50,107 nucleotides of DNA from Planoprotostelium fungivorum (lineage: Eukaryota > Evosea > Variosea > Cavosteliida > Cavosteliaceae), in assembly GCA_003024175.1 (NCBI GenBank), contig MDYQ01000204.1:1-50107 (forward strand), read 5' to 3'. The notes beneath the pieces were generated by a model. That model was not told the DNA's origin and searched no databases. It was given only the letters and a program-made list of their open reading frames with translations. How positions within the stretch are numbered: position 1 is the stretch's first letter; every line of letters starts with the position of its first letter. Shown piece by piece: positions 46,051 through 50,107 of this stretch. The position numbers and the translations under genes are program-made.

Positions 46051-46874
46051 CGCGTAATGGTGTGATGATCAATCACTTTAAAAAGAATCGGGCCAAAAAA
46101 TGAGTGGAAAAGTAGCCGAGTTCACCAAAGTCAATCATCTTTGAGCCTTCTGAGATTCTCTTGTGGAATGAAGAGATAGAGTTCTTCCACAAAGAGCTCA
46201 CGAGATGTATCGATGAAGACAGATAGAGATGAACACAAGAGTCTCAACGATCGTCGTATCATACACGGTCAGTGTGGGAGGCATTCAGAGACGATGCGAC
46301 TGTTCTCCTTCCTCGAATGATCTCATCTGATAAAAAAACTTGATTGAGGTCACACGTCGCAGGCAGCTGCCCAGAACATCGCCGTTTCACTCCGGGAGCG
46401 GCTATGATGAAGTTCGTCGCTTGTTGTCAGCGATACAGAATAGCTATGGCGTCATACGCTGTCTCGTGGAAGTAAGCAAAGTCTGACCTTTAGAAGATGA
46501 AAACGTAATGGAGGTGATAGAAATTCATTGATCGGAGATAATTCACTTTTAGAGCGTGTCTTCAGCGCTTTTGATGATTTATGAAAATTCTCTAAAAATG
46601 AATTGAATACCAATAGCGTAAATGCGATGCAAGATCACATCGTAGCAGCAGCACCATATTGATATCATCCGCATCGAGCTCTTCTCTCGTCAACGTCAGA
46701 CGGTGTTGTTCTTTTGACTCTCCCCTCCCCATCTATCACTTTCTTCTACTCCCTCTCTGGCCTCTCGCTTCACGACACATCTCATGTTCTCCTCTCATCT
46801 GCACACGCTGTCCGCGGTCGACATGGATCCACAACACGCGAGCATTCAGTGAATGTGTGAGTTGAGAGTTGTAG
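46051..46874. other. Intergenic region bordering the right arm
   Basis: This is 5' flank of the SPF45 gene. It contains a diverged dispersed-repeat relative (46517-46610). No gene is seen. Confidence 0.5.
46517..46610 (+). repeat. Diverged relative of the dispersed repeat, copy 4
   Basis: Begins GATAGAAATTCATT exactly as inside the 165-bp repeat, then a CGGAG block and TTCAGCGCT in the same order, and continues into TTTTGATGATTTATGAA, which matches the reverse complement of 27655-27750. Confidence 0.6.
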
Positions 46875-47572
46875 ATGAGAGCTATAAAAGGAGAGTTTAT
46901 CGACCATATCACATCACAAGGGCCGCATGTTGAAGTTTCTCCTCCTCACATCTTCGAGTTCAATTCGAATGACTGGGAGCTTAGACTGATTCCGGTGTTA
47001 TATATCCCATGCCGCATTCCACTCATCGGTCGACAGGGTCATGTTCTAAAACTGGAGGGCGAGTATGTTACTCTTCTCTCAAACTGATTCCACTTGCATT
47101 TAGACTTCTCTCGCCACTTGGACCATGTTCGACCTTTTTTGGCTACTGATCATTAGACTCTCGTCAGGAGATTCGACAACAGTTACTCACGAGAAATAAC
47201 GGAGAGGTTAAACGAGGGAGGAGTCTTGTCTGTCGGCAAAGGTCAGAATGAATGCAAGCGGTCATCGGGTGGGCAAGGCGGCCGCCTGTCAGTGGGAGAC
47301 AAAGATGTTCTCTGCTGTGAGGATAGAAGGAGATGCAAGTGAAGAGCTCAAGTGGGTTCTGTCGATCGAAGACGTTACACTACGAACTGATGTACATGAA
47401 CCTCTCACTAGCACAGATGATGGATGATATCGACCTCTGATGAAACATACGAGGGGTATCCTATCTATTAGTCAAGTCTTTGACGCACAGAACACCTCTA
47501 GGAGAAGAAGTTGATGGAAAGCACGAAATGCAATCGCCATGCTATCATACCTACAAGCTCAGAAAGCAGTGA
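46875..47572 (+). pseudogene. Small unknown gene, right copy (broken)
   Basis: Homologous to 2020-2805 in opposite orientation. The 5' part is open and better than the left copy (MRAIKGEFIDHITSQG; IPVLYIPCRIPLIGRQG). In the 3' exon, relative to the left copy, one extra base lies near 47373 and a TGA replaces a codon near 47438, so the final exon (ending KLRKQ in the left copy) cannot be read through. The two copies are damaged at different places. Confidence 0.55.
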
Positions 47573-49326
47573 ACCTATATATCCATTTAGATATTCCATT
47601 CTATCGATATCTACCTCTCACAAACGGAAACCATCTGTAGATGATTATGATTGGCCTCCTGCGCCGATCGATGTCCAGCCGAAATTGAATCTATGAGACG
47701 ATGCATCCATCGTACAGACGAGAAGCCTCGCACCTGTCCCCGCTCTTCAGATGAGACGTCTCATGATTCATACATACCGTCGCTGCTGCGTCGTGTCTCT
47801 GTCTCCACTCAGAGTAGACACGACTGGAACAGAGTCCATTTCGGACGCCTCATCTCATAAATGTCGACCACTGGCATCCAATGCATTTGTCGCGGCTGTA
47901 TTGCAGTTGGGGGAGGATTCAATTTAAAACATTTTTCAACAATTTTCACCAAATCTCTTTGGACACACGAAGGACGAACACCAAGGCTAAAATGCTCGAA
48001 CTAAACGTTTACACGGTCTTTCTATTCTTCAACTGCCTTCTATTCTGTTGGCGATTTGTTGTGGTGCTGAGAGAGGAGGTGAAAGAGCCTGATCAGACCG
48101 CGACTCCAAGAAGAAAGGTTTCTAAGGCTTCTACTCGTCGGGAGAAGGCATTTAAGAAGTGTTCTGAGGTAATGATCAGCTCTAATCGAAACAATCGATG
48201 ATTGTGACTAATCTGCTTTAGGAACTTCGCAAGGCTCAGGAACGAATTAAAAGAGAGAAACGAGTCGGTTGCAGGCTTCACAAGGTGATGCCCCTCGTCA
48301 GAGTCAGATCATAATGCATTCGACTCATCCATCTCAGGAGCTTCTCGAAGTCAAGGAGAGAAGTGAGACCGATTTGAAAAGCCATCTGGTCGAAAGCTAC
48401 GAACTTCGAGCTGTGAGACAATCGTATCATGGTACGAAACGACTTACGCACCACAGGAGGTCGCTCTTATTCGCCAGGAAAAAGAACAAGTCGTCTCTGA
48501 ACACGAAGCCCGGGCCGCCGCCCTGACCAGTCTCACTGAGAGACTTCAGACGGTAACATTGCATCTTCATTCTTCCATCTGACCTGTCTCAAGAACTCCG
48601 GACTCCAGTCTGCTCTGAAGAAGCGTTCTCTCGAGGCCGAGACCCAGTGCAGAGAGAGAGAGGGCCTTTTGAAGGTAATGGAAACACAGAGGACTCGAAT
48701 GACACAGACGCAGGTGGTCTCCGGCCTCCAGAAGGACTCCGAAACTGCCTCTGAGAAACATGCGGAGGAGATCGCCCATCACAAGAGGGAGATCGAAAGG
48801 CTTCAGAAGACGGCCGAACTTCTCGGCCTGCAGACAGAAGAACTCGAGAAGGTGTTCGAATCCTTCATCAACAGTGCTGACCCTCTGCAGGAAGTCTCTA
48901 CACTACAGAGAGAGTCTTCTAGATCCCTGGCCGAGGCCGAATGCAAGGAGAGAGAGGGTCTTCTGAAGGTAATGCCTCCACAGATGACTCGAATGACACA
49001 GACGCAGGTGATCTCCGGTCTCCAGAAGGACTCCGAAACTGCCTCTAAGAATCATGCGGAGGAGATTGTCAACCACAAGAGGCAGATCGAGAAGCTTCAG
49101 AAGGTGAACGCATCATCTCCTCTCCTCTCACCGGCTGATGCGATGCAGGAAGTGTCTGAACTGCAAGAGAAGTACGAAGAAGAGTCTTCGAAGCGTTCCA
49201 CCGAGGCCGATGACCACAAGAAGGAGAAGGAGAAACTTTCACAGGTGATGACGTCACCATCTTCAGCGATGGAGTTGACCTACCGCAGGAAATCTCTCAA
49301 CTTACAGCTGAAGCCAGCGTCCGCAG
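46890..49326. repeat. Right arm of large inverted duplication
   Basis: Matches the reverse complement of 1-2690, including introns and the spacer between the two genes. 49326 corresponds to position 1 of the window, so the homology may continue to the right beyond what can be compared. Confidence 0.88.
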
Positions 49327-50107
49327 TTCACAGACGGCCAAGCTTGAGAAGGTAGACTCTTCGTGTCATGTTTCCTCATCAACTGATGCATGTAGGATCT
49401 CTCTGAAATGCAAGTCAAGCACTCATCCGAACATCTCAAACGTTTCAAGCAAGCGACCGATCATCGCAAGGCGATAGGAAAGATACGACAGGTCGTGACT
49501 TCACCTTCATCGTCATCTTCATCATGAAGCTGATCCGTCACAGGAACTCTCCAAAGTCAAGTCACAGTCGGCCAAGAGATGCACCGAGCTACTCACGGTG
49601 AGAACATCTCCCCTCTCTTTCATACGTCTCACAATCCACAGGAAAACCGAACGTTGAGGGCGAGACACGAAGCTGCAGAGCGCACAATCACCGACCTTCG
49701 CGCGGCTGCCGTGGTCGCTGAACTGCAGTCGCTCAGCCTGACTGATGGACCACGCTTCCCCATGTGCACGAGACAGCATCAGCCACCATCCGCCCCCGTT
49801 GTCGACACATCTGTGTCGACACCTGTACAGACGGATCCTACGGCAGACATGGATGCTGAAGTCACCAACACAGCTGTCTCGACACCTCCACAAATAGATC
49901 CCCCGGTAGACATGGAGGCTGAAGTCACCGACACAGCTGTGTACACTCCCACACAGACAGATACCTTGGTGGACATGGAAGCTGAAGTGGCCAACACAGC
50001 TGTCTCGACACCTCCACAAACAGATGCCCCGGTAGACATGGAAGATGAAGTCACCGACACAGCTGTGTCCACTCCCACACAAACGGACGATACGGCAGAC
50101 ATGGAAG
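47992..50107 (+). CDS. Membrane-anchored modular coiled-coil protein, right copy (3' end outside window)
   Basis: The start at 47992 (MLELNVYTVFLFFNCLLFC) gives the same signal anchor as the left copy. Phase-0 coiled-coil exons follow: ELLEVKERSETDLKSHLVES, EVALIRQEKEQVVSEHEARA, VVSGLQKDSETASEKHAEE, EVSTLQRESSRSLAEAECKE, VISGLQKDSETASKNHAEE, EVSELQEKYEEESSKRSTE, then EISQL, DLSEMQVKHSSEHLKRFKQ, ELSKVKSQSAKRCTEL and ENRTLRARHEAAERTI, with introns of 38-52 nt between. The long exon from about 49642 leaves the coiled coil and enters 21-residue repeats (VSTP...DMEAEV..TA), running off the window. One module fewer than the left copy is present before position 49326. All visible exons are open. The acceptor at about 48589 differs from the left copy (AAG for CAG) but keeps phase. 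Confidence 0.72.
49813..50107 (+). repeat. Coding minisatellite, 63-bp unit (21 residues)
   Basis: Nearly five units of 63 bp encode VSTPxQTDxxxDMEAEVxxTA, continuing past the window edge. Unit variants alternate in pairs: NTA then DTA endings, and PPQ then PTQ, so a 126-bp higher-order unit is likely. No stop is seen in any unit. Confidence 0.93.

Overview
This window is nuclear DNA of a compact, intron-rich eukaryote. Genes lie a few hundred bases apart on both strands. They are split by GT-AG introns of mostly about 40-60 nt, there are no operons, and one tRNA-Leu gene is present. The gene set points to an amoebozoan: a mammalian/dictyostelid-type adenylyl cyclase with two membrane cassettes, an AGC kinase with an N-myristoylation start and no PH domain (like Dictyostelium PKBR1), EDC4, several SNAREs, and secreted multi-domain proteins. 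A protosteloid amoeba such as Planoprotostelium would fit, but that is inference, not proof.

Layout. 1-2690 and about 46890-49326 are two arms of one large inverted duplication with roughly 44 kb between them. Each arm carries an outward-facing gene for a membrane-anchored coiled-coil protein built from repeated phase-0 exons, and a decayed small gene. Next to the left arm come tRNA-Leu(CAG), a hydrophilic 'allergen-like' repeat protein, a Vti1-type Qb-SNARE, an atypical Rho-family GTPase and a TPR-like protein. EDC4 fills 9.3-13.7 kb, followed by a paralogue of the allergen-like protein. The adenylyl cyclase (15.9-19.3 kb) and a secreted protein with two DUF4874/DUF4832-like modules (19.8-23.4 kb) are on the minus strand. 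Then come lysyl-tRNA synthetase, a linker-histone-fold (H15) protein, an unknown protein with an acidic/hydrophobic tail, a Qa-SNARE, an SH3 protein, a secreted double-LamG protein, ASNSD1-type asparagine synthetase, an ISCA1-type Fe-S assembly factor, the AGC kinase, a second Qa-SNARE and splicing factor SPF45/RBM17.

The genes are mostly unrelated housekeeping and signalling functions. Shared themes are membrane fusion (one Qb-SNARE, two Qa-SNAREs), cAMP/AGC-kinase signalling, RNA handling and secreted carbohydrate-binding-like proteins. Local duplication is pervasive: the inverted arms, two pairs of paralogous genes, and two genes with internal domain duplications.

Among non-coding signals, the most notable are a 164-165 bp near-identical dispersed repeat with two more diverged relatives, a strongly over-represented CTACAACG motif that often forms palindromes, and a 103-nt pure purine tract inside the EDC4 coding region. 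I did not find one clearly new multi-gene system. The best candidates for novelty are the modular coiled-coil gene family, the dispersed element, and three proteins with unfamiliar domains.
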